Shown piece by piece: positions 43,579 through 57,545 of a DNA stretch of 64,000 nt; within the stretch, counting starts at the first letter, position 1, and every line of letters begins with the position of its first letter. Below the pieces are notes generated by a model. It did no database searches and was not told where the DNA came from. It was given only the letters and a program-made list of their open reading frames with translations. The DNA is taken from assembly GCF_022581195.2 (NCBI RefSeq), contig NC_061453.1:12728001-12792000 (forward strand), given 5' to 3'. Origin of the DNA: Helicoverpa zea (taxonomy: Eukaryota; Arthropoda; Insecta; Lepidoptera; Noctuidae). The position numbers and the translations under genes were made by a program.

Positions 43579-46500
43579 TTTACAAGAGAATATATTCAAA
43601 CTGTGGGCCAACTAACCTTTGACATTCTGGGTCGTTTTTTTCACGTTGTTTACCTTATTTATGTCACTTCAGACGGATCATCTTTTATAACGAGACAGAC
43701 TAATGCTTAGTCATAATATCGGAATTGGTTACTATGGGTCTTATCATTGAATTGACCTGATCTCTCTTATCAAAATCATGGCATGTGATTTTTATTATAA
43801 ACAAGGTTGATAGTTTTTGAAAATCATGCATCATCAGCAAAAAGTGGAGATAACTAGGTTTGTGGAAGATCACGAGGTTGGTGATGTAGAGTGGGTGGTT
43901 GTCATGCGATGGACGAGTGAAAATAGGGTATCACGCCTGTTATGGGAAATAGAATAGAAGAAAATGTCCATGAATGTCATGTTTGCATCTGATAGAATAG
44001 CAAAGCGCTTGATAAGAAATTAAATAAAAAAGAAAAAAGAATGAATTTTATTTTGCTTTACATTGCTATTACACGGGTAAGGGTGGTGCATATAATTACA
44101 GGATCTTTCTAAGTGCAACCCGCTACTGCCTCCCATCATAAACTGAACCTTGATTTATTCAAAAAAGCAAAGAAAAAAATACATCCAATTTGTACAGGAA
44201 ACAAAGCAGGGCCATTCAGAAGAGTCTTTTCTATTAAGTTGTGCGAGAAAAAGTTTTTCCATCTGATCCATTAAGCTGAGGCAAGACACTCGGTTTGCCC
44301 GTATATTCTAATAACGTTTGGACCATGGAGAACAAAATGACTAGCGGAGATGTCGTAACGCAAAATCTCCTAAGAAAGTAGCGCGGCAAAATGCGGGTGT
44401 TCGGAGGACGAAGAACATTACTACGCTTTTATTAGAACCAATCCATTATTTTCAAAATTAAATCACCAATCAATCAAGACCAATCTTTGACAGATTGGTT
44501 TTGATTTAACAAGGCAGCCATACGTCTCGTTAGATCTAGTAACTGATCACGCCTACCGTATGCTGCTTGACGTACAAGAAGGCGCCTGACCTACCTTCCT
44601 TATGGCATCTCCGCTATCTTTCCTTCCTCCGTGATTCGGACTAATACTATTTATTCGCTAATAAAATTACAGCTTGAGTTATATTGCAGTTTATAGGGCT
44701 ATTTAAGGTGTGTTCCTAAGATGTAATTATTGTACTTCTTTGTAATGGAACCGAAATATCTTCTACTTTACTTTTTTGGCGTAAATGGCAAAATGGTGCG
44801 GCTATTTTCTTAAGTTGGTTAGACATTGGTCTCCAATCTAGAGGTAAGTTAGTGTGCCTAAATATGTCATTGTAATACTTATTGATGTGACTTCTATGTA
44901 CAATTTTGTAATACTGGTACTTTGTAATCTAGGCACACTAAGTTTCGTCTAACTAGTTACGAAGAAGTAACGAGATTGTTATACGATGCTTTAATGGCAA
45001 GAATTAAATTAATAAAAAGGCAATTTAAGTAATTCGTGACCAGTTTCAAAATGACAATATATTCTTTCTTTTAGATGCTTAAGATTGCCTTCTTAAGTAT
45101 GAAAAAACTACACTTTATGGGAGATAAAGTGAAGAAAAAATATGCCGGTGTCACGACCACATAAAAATCCCTTCTAGCCAAAAAACACAAAACACAAGCT
45201 GGTATCTAAGCCCCTATATATTCTTATACTTGTAAAACCCATTAAGTTTGTCCGTAAATTGCGAAAGAACTTTTTGCGGCACCGAATTTTTGGCCAAACA
45301 TCTTGATAACTCTTTTTGGACGACCCAAAATGATTTAGGGTTGTTTCTTACAGTTCTTGCGCTGAGATAAAAACGAATGTCGCTTTTCTAATATTTTTTG
45401 AAGCACGAATTTGGCCTGTTTTGTGCAATACGAGTGGTCTTAAAAACACAGTCATCATCATCATTTTTGCAGAGCCTTTTTTCATTCTGAGACATAGTGA
45501 GCAAACACCACGGCGTGTTCAAGGCGGATTAGTCATATAAAACATGAAATCTTTGACAATAGGGTTCAAGATTTTTGGACTTTAATATTCCTTGGTTTTC
45601 CCATTACCCGAGTAAGTCAATCAAGGCACTCAAATCTATGAAACTACTCTTGCTCTTTTCTCTAGGTTTCAATATCTAAGGTGAAATAAAAATATCTCCC
45701 ATAGTTTTGTGTACGTTACGGATTAAGCCCGAAGTGCGTCTACCAGAGGTTTATTTCGATCTTGTCATGAAAGCATAACACCCAGATCAAAGCAGTTGAG
45801 TAAACGATACACGTTAGTAATCAGCCTATACATGGTAGTAGGTTAGTCCAAGTGGCACTATAGGAATTTCCCAGAACAGCCTTAGGAGACTAACGCATCG
45901 GACCATGCATTATTAATTTATTGGAATTCCAAGTAGAGGGAAGTCATCAGGGTAACATTGTAATCCTTCTTCATATCAATACAGCTGTTGCTTCAGGTTT
46001 CACTTGCGTCCTGAGATACCTATGTACTATCTGCGTCAGATAACATCTATCTCCGTCTACAGGGTATGACTTATAACCAGGTTTGGCATGTTGACCATGA
46101 GAGTTGAAGAAACAAAATCACTTTGGAATTTACACGAGTAATGGCGTAAAAGTTATTTACGCCTACGGATTCACTCGGGCAGTATGGTGTTAAAAAGTCT
46201 CCTCATAATCCACGCTGTCGGGTAGATCCATGTCATTTTAGGTTTTTATCTTAACGGTCAAACCGTTTAAGAGTAAAACGTAAAAAAACCTATTTCCTCT
46301 TGGTTTTTAAAACCCACGTCATGGGAACCGAACTTCCCGCAACCGAAGGGAAGGAAGGTAGAAGTAACCTACGCCCTTTTTCAGTCAAAAGTATCTTCTT
46401 ATATAAGTGCGATATATACACAGACAAAGTTACATTTCATCAGTACTAAGGATAAGTTATACCTACGAATAACGTGATTGACAGCTACCTATATCACTGT

Positions 46501-49500
46501 AAGCGATCAATTGACACATCTTATCCGATAGAGCGTTTAATTGAATATTTGATGGACAGAACCGCCCTGTAATTTCACGGTTGTGATCAATCAATTAATT
46601 TCGCATTGCCAAATGGACCGCAAGGCTTGGATTACGGTATTTTTGGGTTAGTTTATGAATTAGACATGGAACATTTAATTTTGACTACGGATTAATAAAA
46701 TGCCTAGATACTTTTCAATGAATTTTTACGATATATTTTTCATATTTTTCTCAACTTGTAGTTACTAATATGAATGTAAATTATTTTGTTACAATGATTG
46801 CAAAAACAAATTGATTAAATGTTTGAGATCTTATTGATCTCCGGTTCTTCTTACCTATATCAAACCAGCTTTTTCTCGTTATGTCTTTGTCTCAAGCTTT
46901 ATACTGTGTATCAATTTGCATTTGATTTGTTTCATTACCTAGAATTTGAAGAGTATCATCGTGATCTGCTCATAGTTAGAAGCAGGATACGACCGATGTG
47001 GATGGTGAAACAGCCAGTACAAGAATAAATATTTTTGTATTTTCGTTTATCTCGGAAAAGACTCAAACAATTTCAATAACGTTTTATATTAAGATAAGAT
47101 CATGCTTATTAAGCTTATCCATATCTATGAAATCTTTCCTGTGAAAATGTTATTTATAAAAACCTAGAGCTTGGTTGCCCAGCTTTTTGGCTAAAATAAA
47201 ACGCCTTTGTTTTGTTTATTCTGTAAATTGAAACAGAAAAGCAGAGCTCCAATCTCAAATCTAGAAAAATTAAGACATAAAATTGATTCATATTTTGTTT
47301 GTCTACATAGATTCTTTAAAATCTTTCACATTATAAGTTACTGCGGTACTACTATGATAAAAACCATGGCAACAAATTGATTTTCAAATTTTATTTTCCT
47401 TTTATAAAAAAGTGTCTCAAAACTAAGTCGTTCATTACCTTTGAATCCTCGAAAAGACCCAGATTTCAACTAAATCTTTTAATTTAAGAGAACAATCAGT
47501 CTCGAATTTTCTAACAAAAGTTAGACATGAAGAAAACTCAATTTCTTTAGTAATTTGCGAATAATAAACAAATTGGGGTTTCGTTGATTTTCGGGATTGT
47601 TCGGAAATGTTCGGGTGTTAAAGGAAGTAAGTAGGATTAATCCTTTCTTGTAATTTTATTCCCAAGGAACTTCCAAGTTCCCATAAAATGTTTTCCTTTA
47701 TCTTTACTCAGTCATTGAAAGTCAGTCTTAGGAAAATTGCATTCGTACTTGTTTAACCTGAGCCTTAACCACTAGGCCACTACGACTTTTTGCACTAAAA
47801 TATCCAAAAATCGCTCAGAATTTAATAATTTTAATTTCAACAACGCAATAACGAAATGAATATGAAAAGTTTTGGCATTACACCGGTGCACCATGGCGTC
47901 GTAACAATAAAGCATAAAGCGCTAAAAAGCTGCACCCATTAGGTGTACCTATATATACCAGATTCAGCTGTATCAACAGCAGTCTGAAAGTATTTGGGTT
48001 TTGTGTTTTTAAGCGATTTTAACGCTGTTTTACGTAGGTGTTTCTATTTCCGTTTATTTTTTTGTTACTTCTACGTCACCAATATTAAATACCGATCGGT
48101 GCTGAAAGTGTAATAGAATTGGTGCTAAAAAAGTTGGTGCTTAACTGGAAATCTCCGTTCTTATTCGCGTGCCCATGTTTTTTGTAAAATCTGAAGATAA
48201 CTTACAATGATTGATCTTTGATGATGACCGGTAGTATCATCCAACTATACTTGCCTAAACTTCGTTGAGAGAAACTTCTAAAGTGAATATCGGAGGCTAC
48301 CTTCTCCTACTGGTCAATGGAAAACTTATCAGTCAAGACTCCATAAGACATAAGTATAGTTATGTTAAAACCGGACCACAAATTCGGAGTATGGTCCCTG
48401 AAAAAACAAGTAACATCGCTTGACGATGCTTGAGTACAATCGGGCGAGGGAAACCGCGGTATCAACTACCAATAATATCCAAACACAGGTTAACATAACA
48501 CCATTATACAACCAAATACATAACCTACATTTGAGGGCACTTCAGTAGCGATAATTTCAAACATACTGTACGGAAAGTGCCAATTACCATCACACACACT
48601 TAAGTGGAGAATTGACACCTCAATAACAAGGGGATTGTAGCTGCTGAATTATTACACGTATCGGAGCTTAAGATTTGGTGTTAAACGTGTAATTTGAGGA
48701 AGGTTTAGTGGTTATGTAGGCGGAGAGCTTGAGTGACTCATATCGACGCCATAGCAGTAAGGCTGAAATAATATTGCATGCATACATGTGTATATAGTGC
48801 ATGAGTATATAGTGCCAGGTACTATATACTTCATAAAAACGATGAATTCACATTTTTGGAGATTATGACAAAAACAACAATCTTGAAGCACATATTTATT
48901 TTTTGCATTGCAAACAATTTGACACATATAGAAATTACATATATCTAGACAGCTTGTGATTGAGAGAAAAATGTAGTAAGTACACCAAAACCTTAATGCA
49001 GTTTTGCACATAACTAACTAACATAACATAACATTTTCTTCACATATCTTCCAGAGACCTTAGATTGATGAGTCAATCATTCCTACCAGTAGATCATACC
49101 TTTTATAAGAGCTGTATAGCTGTACCACAGATTAAAAAAATACTGCGTACAGTAAACTGCACATTAGATGGTTACTGTCAGGCACCTTAACTCAATAGTA
49201 ATAAGTACGATTTTCCTATAAAACTATTACTACTGACCTGAAGTTGACTGTACATACATTGTACCCTGTACTATGAGGAATGTCTAAACACCACGGACTC
49301 TCTGCCTATTAGTATGGAAGCTCATTATAATATCTACGTGTGGGTTTCAACTAGGGAATTAGCAGGAAAACGTCGATTCAATGCTAGGAATATTCCAGAA
49401 ACAAGTGTTCTGGGACTGTTTCTACGCAGAATGTGCTTAGCTTTGTCCTAGATTACCAAGTCTATTGGGGATTGTGCTAAATATAAATATAGGTAAGAAC

Positions 49501-50482
49501 TTATTTTGTATTAGGAAGCCGAAAATAGTCCTAGGGAAAAGGTTTCCCTGCTGGGGCTTCGGAATTGTTTCTACTTAATTTACTTAACTTGCTCGTACTT
49601 ACCTGGAGACCTGATAGATAAAGGGCTATACATAGAACAAATGTGGGTATTAATCTGACACTCATTGACCTACACCGGGAGGGGAACAATCTCCTCAAAA
49701 AGATTTCATATTAATAGTATTTAATGTAATTAATAAATAAGCTTAATTTACTTTTGTCAAAATTTTTCCGTGTAAATACAATACCACCAAATATATTTAT
49801 AATTAAATTACCTACTCATAAAAGTAGGTACCAAAATCAATCCAACACCACAAGGAAACAAGACACAAGAAACAAAAAAAAAAAAACAAAAGAACAAACA
49901 ACATAATTCTCAAAGTAATCCCAAGTTTTTAGAACACGTACAAACAGAAAATGCGACAGGAATTCGCAATTTAAACTGCGTCCGAACTCATTTACAAATG
50001 GTCACCCTAGTCGGACGTAAACTACATTCTTTAGCGCCAAGAAACAGCTTGTTCCAGCTCTGGCACCATGATTTACATAAAAAGCGGACAGTCCACGTCC
50101 CGCTCGCTCGTAATTGGACAATTTTGTTACTCCACTTTTTTAATACTATGCGCTTTTGCAGTATTTGCTTGATGTTACTTAGTAGAGGAGCACAGAAGAT
50201 TTGCTTTCCTGATTTCTTTCAATATTATGACAAGACACGAGCATAAAATGATTCATCTTTATATATAAAAGAAAGTCGTGTTAGTTACACTTACATATTT
50301 TATAATTCAAGAATGGCTGAACCGTTTAATCTGAAAATTAGAAGGGAGTTAGCTTAGACCCGGTAAATAGCAGAATAGGAATAATATATAGGATTATTTT
50401 TACCGTAAGGCTACGGGAAATATATATTTAGTATATTTGGCACCATTTTATGTTCTGTATTTTTTCCAGTTTTGTGTGTTTT
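43579..50482. other. Gene-poor region with dispersed repeats
   Basis: No convincing gene. Open frames such as 46819-47028, 48712-49011 and 49998-50246 lack domain features and sit in AT-rich DNA. Bases 44321-44620 hold a repeat also found at 57230-57545. A family-A SINE head fragment lies at 47725-47795 (ccactaggccactacgactt). The region may be intergenic or inside a long intron. Confidence 0.4.
44321..44620. repeat. Interspersed element with inverted ends (copy 1)
   Basis: The left part ccatggagaacaaaatgac...ggagatgtc and the right part atggcatctccgc are mutual inverted copies. The same arrangement recurs at 57230-57545. No coding frame. Confidence 0.7.
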
Positions 50483-50540
50483 TAGGGTTCCGTACCTCAA
50501 AAGGAAAAAACGGAACCCTTATAGGATCACTTTGTTGTCC

Positions 50541-50571
<31 letters not shown>

Positions 50572-52315
50572 AAGACCCTTTATCTCAAGAACGCGTGGAC
50601 GTATCAAGCTGAAATTCACATGAAATACTCAGGTCTGTTGTTCCTTTATGCTGTGAAAATATCAAACTTCTAAGTAAAGCCAATCAAAAGATACAGCCAA
50701 TTATGTCGATATTTTCAACAAACTTTCGACACTCGCAAAGGAATCAAAACCTACAGGATACTTCCCGTAAACTCACAATCTTGAAATTTGGCATGAAGCA
50801 TTGTCATATAATGCAAATATAGGAAAAATTGCGAAAATCACATTTTTTTAGTTATATAATATAATAAAAATATTTTAATAAAATGAAACTTACTACCTTA
50901 TTTCTCACGAACGAATAAAAGTATCAAATTGAAAATACCAAATACCAAGGTCTATTGTCCCTTTAAGTAGTGAAAAAATCAAACTTCTAAGTTAACGCGA
51001 TCAAAAGATACAGCAGTTATACCGACACCTTAGACGAATTTCCGTCACACGCTAGGGAATCAAAACCTACAAGGTACTTCCCGTGAACTCAGAATCTTGA
51101 AATTCGGCAAGAAGCAACGTTATATAGTACTACAGTAAAATGATAAATTTGAAATTTGAAGTTACATTAAATATTAAAATATTATTTTTGCTTAAGTACA
51201 TGACATAAAATATTTTTTTTATTATTTGTAAACTTGTTAGTAAGTTTACAAATAATAATAAAAAATTTTTTGCACATGAACGCGTAGAGATATTAAAGTT
51301 GAAATTCATATCAAACACTTCTTAAATCTAATTGCCTCTAAACTGTGAAAAATTCTAAATCATTCAAAGGTCATTGGGCACCTTAGTATGGAAACCATAC
51401 CCACGGCGGACACGAACGAAATATAGCATAGTATAATGATATAAGGCTCTGATGTACTATGGCGTTGGTCGCATCAACGTGAGCCATGGGAATCTAGAGA
51501 AAATCATGTTTAAACATCAAATATTTTCCCCACTTCAATGGTGAATTTAAACGATCAAATGGGATGGATACGAGTAATTATTTCCTTATAAGGAAACACG
51601 TGGTAGTTGCAGCATACTGTTCAGGAGTTCCCTCGATACTCTTTGGTCTCCATAATCAAATCAGCTCCAAAACTTCACCGTTTCGCAATTCCCTCAAAAA
51701 TACACCCGCGTTTTTGACTTGATGCGTGCCTAGAATATTCGAGAGTTGCCCTCGATTTCTCGAGGTTTCCAGATCCTCATGAGGTCCTGGTCATCCGAAT
51801 TGAGATCTTCCTTCTTTTTGAAAAGTATTTTAACAATAAAAACTGTCATTGTGACCTGTACAATCCAAAAAACTGCTTGTTTTTTTATGATCTTCAAACG
51901 ATCCTGTACATTCTTCTCCATGGAATTTTAATAAAATATTGATATTGAATGAAACGCCTTACTATTCCCCATAATTTAAAACTACTTTCATTCGTGTCCG
52001 CCACTTTTTGCAAAGCGGGTCAGAAATGCCCAATGACCAAGACATAATTAGTTATTTTCAATCAGATTTCTTAATGATGACTACAACATGTAAATAAATA
52101 ACTTTAGTAAAACAACTTTTACAAGGTACTGGCCTACTATTTTAGTTATATAATAAAATAAAAAAATGTTAATTATTTTGACTCTCACAAAATTACCATA
52201 ACTGTGAATACTGTGATTGTTCTAAACTGAACGGTTTGGCGAGAGTCACTTTTTATCTATACAGGATTTGTACGGAACCCTCGGTGCGCGAGCCCGACTC
52301 GCACTTGGCCGGTTT
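50483..52315 (+). repeat. (GTCY)n-family element interrupted by another insertion
   Basis: Starts tagggttccgtacctc with a (GTCT)n array at 50539-50570 and ends with gcccgactcgcacttggccg near 52310, as in the 19348-19912 copy. Most of the extra length comes from the element nested at 51366-52042. Confidence 0.75.
51366..52042. mobile_element. Nested element with ggtcattgggca ends
   Basis: The inverted ends ggtcattgggca (about 51369) and tgcccaatgacc (about 52028-52040), with inner gcggacacgaacg / cgttcgtgtccgcc-like halves, define an element of about 670 bp. It contains cctcgat-type motifs seen in the tandem array at 739-1200. No transposase is seen. Confidence 0.65.
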
Positions 52316-52419
52316 TATTTGGTTTCCTTTTACTTTATCGTTTTTGACCTCAAACTTTTGAAACAAAAGACGTTTACCCAGTTACCTGGAAACTGTATAA
52401 TAACGAAACATTAGGTTAA

Positions 52420-52480
52420 CATCAGGTTAGACTGGAAGCCGACCCCAACATAGTTGGGAAAAAGGTTCGGAGGATGGAGG
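52420..52480 (+). repeat. Family-A SINE 3' fragment
   Basis: caggttagactggaagccga and acatagttgggaaaaagg match the SINE end. About 60 bp remain. Confidence 0.75.
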
Positions 52481-53283
52481 TAGTTGTTCAATGGAAAATG
52501 GGCTTTCCGAGAATTTGGTTGGGAACTTCGAGTGGTCATTCTGAATATTGCTTCATTGTATTTGGTTGTTAGAGTGTACTTGTTTATGCAACTGTCAGTG
52601 TTGTTTTTAGCCAATCATTACTGGGACTGAAAATTGGACAGCTATGTTGCAACTGCGGGATCCCAAATTGGTACTCGTAACAGTTAATATTGTTATAATG
52701 ATTGGGATTCTTTTGACGCTTATAAAATCAAAGTTGCCATAATAGAAAAATGTAATTTAGTTTTTCATTACGTCCCTAAGTTCGAGTCCAGTTTCTTCCA
52801 GAAGTTTTCTTTCACTTTTAGTCATTGGTATCCAAGATATACATGATTATAAAATCCCGTTAGTATATGGCTTAGAAATTGGTACTTGCCTGAACAGTCA
52901 TACTTGACAACTGAATACTCATACTTATACTTGAAAGGCTGGTGATTGAACCACCAGGTGTACCATTTTGACCACTGCTTACTTACTTATTTTGAAATTA
53001 AAGACACCTAATTGTACAAAACTATATTCTACTCAAGTTTTACTAGGTACTTCAAGTTCTTAGAAACTCAATCAAGTAATGATCTGGGTAACTGCAATAC
53101 ATAACATTAAAACTTCGTCATAAATCCTAGCGCCAATCACTGCCTCGATTTAAATCGAATGAAGTTGATTGATCATACTTTAGCACGTTATTTTCATCTT
53201 TAAAGTACCAAACTGCAGACGAAATAGTCGGCCAGTTTACAAAATGGTCGACAATTTTTTTATTTACAAAATATTGGTTCTAA

Positions 53284-53413
53284 TCAAAGTTTTCAGTCGG
53301 TCCGATAACGGCTTAGTACCTGATCTCTGTAGTGTGTGTACTACCATTCATCTTCATACTCATTTATGAGCCCAAACAAACTATCGGCCGACTAAAAGTT
53401 TGCTGTGTGACGG
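53284..53413. mobile_element. MITE remnant related to 38988-39161
   Basis: cagtcggtccgataacggc, gtgtgtactaccattc and acaaactatcggccgactaa appear in the inverse order of the copy at 38988-39161. Open frames across it are spurious. Confidence 0.65.
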
Positions 53414-54831
53414 TACTCTTAAAGTCGAAAAACTTTCAACCATCCAAGTCCATGAATAAAAGAATTTCTTTTGAGAAACTTTACGTAGTCTTAGTTTTTC
53501 TTTTACGTGTATTTTTATTAAAAGGAATGTTCGGTGATTTTCACTTTTTTCGTGTAGGTACGTTTTTTTGGACTTGTGTAACAAACGTGGTGTGAATGAG
53601 TTAGAAAGAAGTAGGTGCGATGTAATTCACTTTAACATTATGTTAGAGTATTTTATTTCATTTTTTAAACTTTTTTTTCTATGCATATATATATTGAAGT
53701 TTACAAATGTTTTGTTTGAGATTAAAGTCTTGGTAGGTACAAGTATGGATAGCCACATTTGCCATAACTACCCTTGTTAATATGCCTTGTAAATTTTGTA
53801 TTGAGATGGATAAAAAAGGCAATCAAAATTTTCTAATTTTTAGGTTTTTCTTTTGTGCGCAAATTACCTCAAATTCACCTATCCAAAGTACCGATTCTTA
53901 ACCTCTTTCATTTCACTAACCCAACTCAAACTTTTCAAAGTTTGCCAACCTACCTACTTGCTCATTACGTACCGAGCACGTAGAGAGCAGATTGCCTTAA
54001 TGTCTCTATTGGAACAGTTGACTAGACTTTAACCCGGGTGACGGTAACCCCGGGTGACGGGTTACAGAGATAGTTTATGGACGAAGTTTGTGGTCCGTGT
54101 ACACAGCCGGTAATGGCTGTGTGAGAGAAAGAGGTGGGTGTTGATTTTTGACATTGAGGTACGGTATTGGGGTGTTATATGGTTTTTGGTTGTGACCTTT
54201 AATAGTGGTTTTGATAAACATAAGTCGCTTTGTAAACTGTGCTAAGCAAAACTTCGATACCAAAAAAATTTGTTGCTTAACATTACTTTCACACTCGCGG
54301 ATTTTCCGTTCTGTTTTTCCGAGCGAATTGTGAGGGCTGAATCATGTGTGTATGTGCTACGGGTGACCGTAAACAATTGACAACCACCCTTTCAAACGAT
54401 GACAAGTGGAACCACGCGATTGTCGGAATGTGTTGCGCGTAAAAGAACTGAGCGGCAAATCCGCTGGTATGAGAGCGCTGTATATGCGTCTACTTCTATA
54501 CAAACCTTGAGACAGCGTTAGTTTTTCTTTTCAGTCTTTTTAGACCTCACCTTCCTTTGTAAAAGCTATCAAGCATTATTTTATATTTCTTAGCTATTAG
54601 TAATTAATTACTAAAAGTTCAAAACAAACCCTATTACATTAACTATACAAAGTGAAAATATGACGAAGTTTAATGATTGATAGTTTCTTCGACATCTTTC
54701 AAAGATATAATCATTAAGCGTTGATAAATTGTCCCGTCATTAATTTCCATTAATAAATGATCAGGTGAAGTAAGAGATTTTCATCAAATCTTTGATTTTC
54801 CAAAATACGACGTAATTAATAATAATAATGT
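53414..54831. other. Non-coding DNA, no gene recognised
   Basis: A 14-bp direct repeat cccgggtgacggta / cccgggtgacggg occurs at about 54032-54062. The stretch 54290-54530 is somewhat CpG-richer than its surroundings and could be a regulatory or first-exon region, but nothing decisive is seen. Confidence 0.35.
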
Positions 54832-55080
54832 CGGGACACCTTTTCACACACGGTTGGTTAGCCCCATGGTAAGTTATTAATTAACTTGTGTTATGGGTGC
54901 TAACACAACTGATAAACTACATATAGCTACACATATACATATTTATAAATACATATTGTAACACCCAGACCACGGCCAACAAGCATGCTCATCACACAAA
55001 TGTCGACCGAACCGGGAATCGAACCCGGGACCTCAGATTCGGCAGTCCTGCTTGGTGACCATTGCGCCATAGAGGTCGTC
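54832..55080 (-). mobile_element. tRNA-derived SINE (family C), inverted copy
   Basis: Mirrors 24601-24838: ggttagccccatggtaag at one end and the tRNA-like head with gggaatcgaacccgggacc near 55012-55032. A second, degenerate copy follows at about 55260-55470. Confidence 0.88.
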
Positions 55081-57229
55081 AAATTGGTTATGATATCTTT
55101 ATAAAAGTAAAAGTAACTCTGTCTGTCTCGCTTTGACGCAAAAACGATTGGATCGGTTTTAACGTAATTTTGTACACGGTCTAGAACCTGAGAAAGGACT
55201 AAATCTATATTTTTTATCCATCTGCTGGAAATAATTTCCCGAGGAAGTGGAAGTCAGTTGTATTTGGACACATTTCACACAAGGTCGGATGGCCAAAAAA
55301 TAAGTTATTTATAGCTATGGGTGCTAGCTAACACAACTAATAAACCACTATATGTAAAGTTTAATTTAACACCCCAAAAAATAACGTCGTCCATCACAGA
55401 AACGCTGGCCGTACCTAGAATCAAACCCGAGCGTCCATTCAGCGGTCAAACACGGCCATTGCGCCTTCCCGGGTCTTCGCAATATACTATTTCTACTAAG
55501 AAAAGATTATATTCATTAGTATCCAGCCCGCGCTTGCCACAGCTTGGGTTAATGTCTGCCTTGCTAGAACTATCTGGCGCCAATTTATCGCCCCTCCGCC
55601 TCGCCTGTCCGCACGCCAGCTTTGAATAAAACTTTACATTTTATTATCACTTTTTTTAAAGTTATTTTTCGTCTTATTAAAGTTTTTTTGTGGAGTGAGT
55701 TTGTGTGAGTTAAGAAGTTTATTAAATTAAGTTGTTGTAAAGTGCTTAATATAACAGGTATGATATGCTAAAAGACATTTTGCAAGTATCATAAAACAAC
55801 AAAATAATAGCTTCAAAAATGATGTCTGCAATTTTCAATGTAGGACCTTTATAACGTTATGGGCAAAAACCTATGACCATACCTAATAGAATATTGGAAA
55901 GTCAGCTTAGCTAGACCACCATACTTCAAAGTCCCAGCCAAAACAAAAAAAAAGCACTAGCACTTATTTAATTTATTTTATTGGAAAGACAATAAATACA
56001 CGCTTATAACCATTAAAAAGCTCCGGGAATCGACGCGGGAGTTATTTATTCCGTTCCAAATGGATTGAAAGTGATTGATGCGAGCATTTGCGCTGTTCGT
56101 ATAAAACTTGCTATAAATCACTTTATTGCCTATTGATAGCCGCAGTCGGGTAAGAGAGGTTATGTCAGCCAGTGGTTAGGTATTTTTTGGAAAATTTAAA
56201 GAACAATGTCAGACGTCCATAGTAACTTAGGCTCAATAAAAATATTTCATTTACAGTGAAAATTCTTACAGTTTTTTGTGTAGTTTAATGTCAGAAGTTT
56301 TTCTATGTTTTCCACTTTTGCATCGAACTTCTCAAAACCAAATTATTCCAAATTATTCAAACGAAAAACCTGAACTCGATAAACAAAATAATTACTTATT
56401 AACATGATATTTTTTTTTTTGAAAAGTTCTAGATAACAATTAAATATTTTATAAGAAGTTAGTATTTTATATGTAAATTGTTGTAGTAAAGAACTTTGTG
56501 TCCGTGAGAATTCAGTTTTAAAAGTTGATTGTCTTGTTATTGAATTGTCATCATTTTATTTTGGGACAACACAGCATGTCTTCTTCCATGCGTCTGGGCT
56601 AGACGTCATGAAAGTCCTTCCCAAAATTCTCATGTGTCCTATTTCATGTATTTTATTTGGTTAAAAAGTTTTATCGTTGATCTATTGTTTATTTTCTCAT
56701 TAGAATTTACTGAGTGATAAATATTATTTATTTAAATGCAAGTTTGAATAATGTATATCTGCCCCCTCTGAGTAACCCTTCTGAATAAATTCATAACATA
56801 AATTATTTGCATAAACCACTGAATCAATGTTACTATTGGAATATTTAAGTATTTTTTTCTAAGCAGAGACATCGGCTCTCTACCATTTATTTAGCTGTAT
56901 TCTTCCATTTTATTGAAATAAATAAACATGAAACCGACTACCATGTTAATACTCTTCACATCTTAAACTCATCACAAATCTTATGTCTTCATTTGATCCT
57001 TCTATCACCAATTAGCTAAGAAACCCAACTAGCCTATCACAAACAAAGTTCTAAGACATCTGAAACTGCAACACATCTAGTACTAAAACAAACACTACTA
57101 TGCACCCACAACTCAGTATCTAAAACCGTCCCCTGAATGCATCGATCCACAACTTAACATACATTACGATAAGCGACAGTTTCGAAGTATGCACGTGTGC
57201 TAGACTGGGTTACAGCTTGAAGTTGGGAT
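55081..57229. other. Non-coding DNA with degenerate repeats
   Basis: A short interspersed repeat lies at 55085-55240 (gtaactctgtctgtctcgc and ttggatcggttttaacg), and a degenerate family-C SINE at 55260-55470. No gene is recognised. Confidence 0.4.
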
Positions 57230-57545
57230 ATACCATGGAGAACAAAATGACGAACAGAGATGTCATAAATGGAAAATATCCTAAGAAAGCGTCGACTAAA
57301 TGCGTGTGTTTGGGGGACGAGGAACGTTACTAGCTCCGTCCTTACATGCATTCTATGGAAACCGCACATTTTTGTAAAACCCGAAAAACTTCGATAAATG
57401 TGTGAAGAAACCTGAACGGCTTGTTAATTTACAAGTAGCTAGTATTGGTCTGATGGTTAGATAGTATTGGTCTCACCCGGCGTACGATATTTGACCTAGA
57501 TGAAGGCCTGTCCTACCTGCCCTATGACATCTCCGTTCATCTTTA
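57230..57545. repeat. Interspersed element with inverted ends (copy 2)
   Basis: Shares accatggagaacaaaatgac and ctgtcctacctgccctatga with the copy at 44321-44620. The ends are inverted copies (gagatgtcat / atgacatctc). Confidence 0.7.

Noticed and set aside
46819..47028. 69-residue protein with hydrophobic start
   Set aside because: AT-rich random-looking frame; no splice or promoter context supports it.
48712..49011. 99-residue Cys-containing - strand frame
   Set aside because: Cysteines are not in a recognisable motif, and the surrounding DNA has no promoter or splice support.
55321..55629. 102-residue frame
   Set aside because: Overlaps a degenerate family-C SINE and has no domain.
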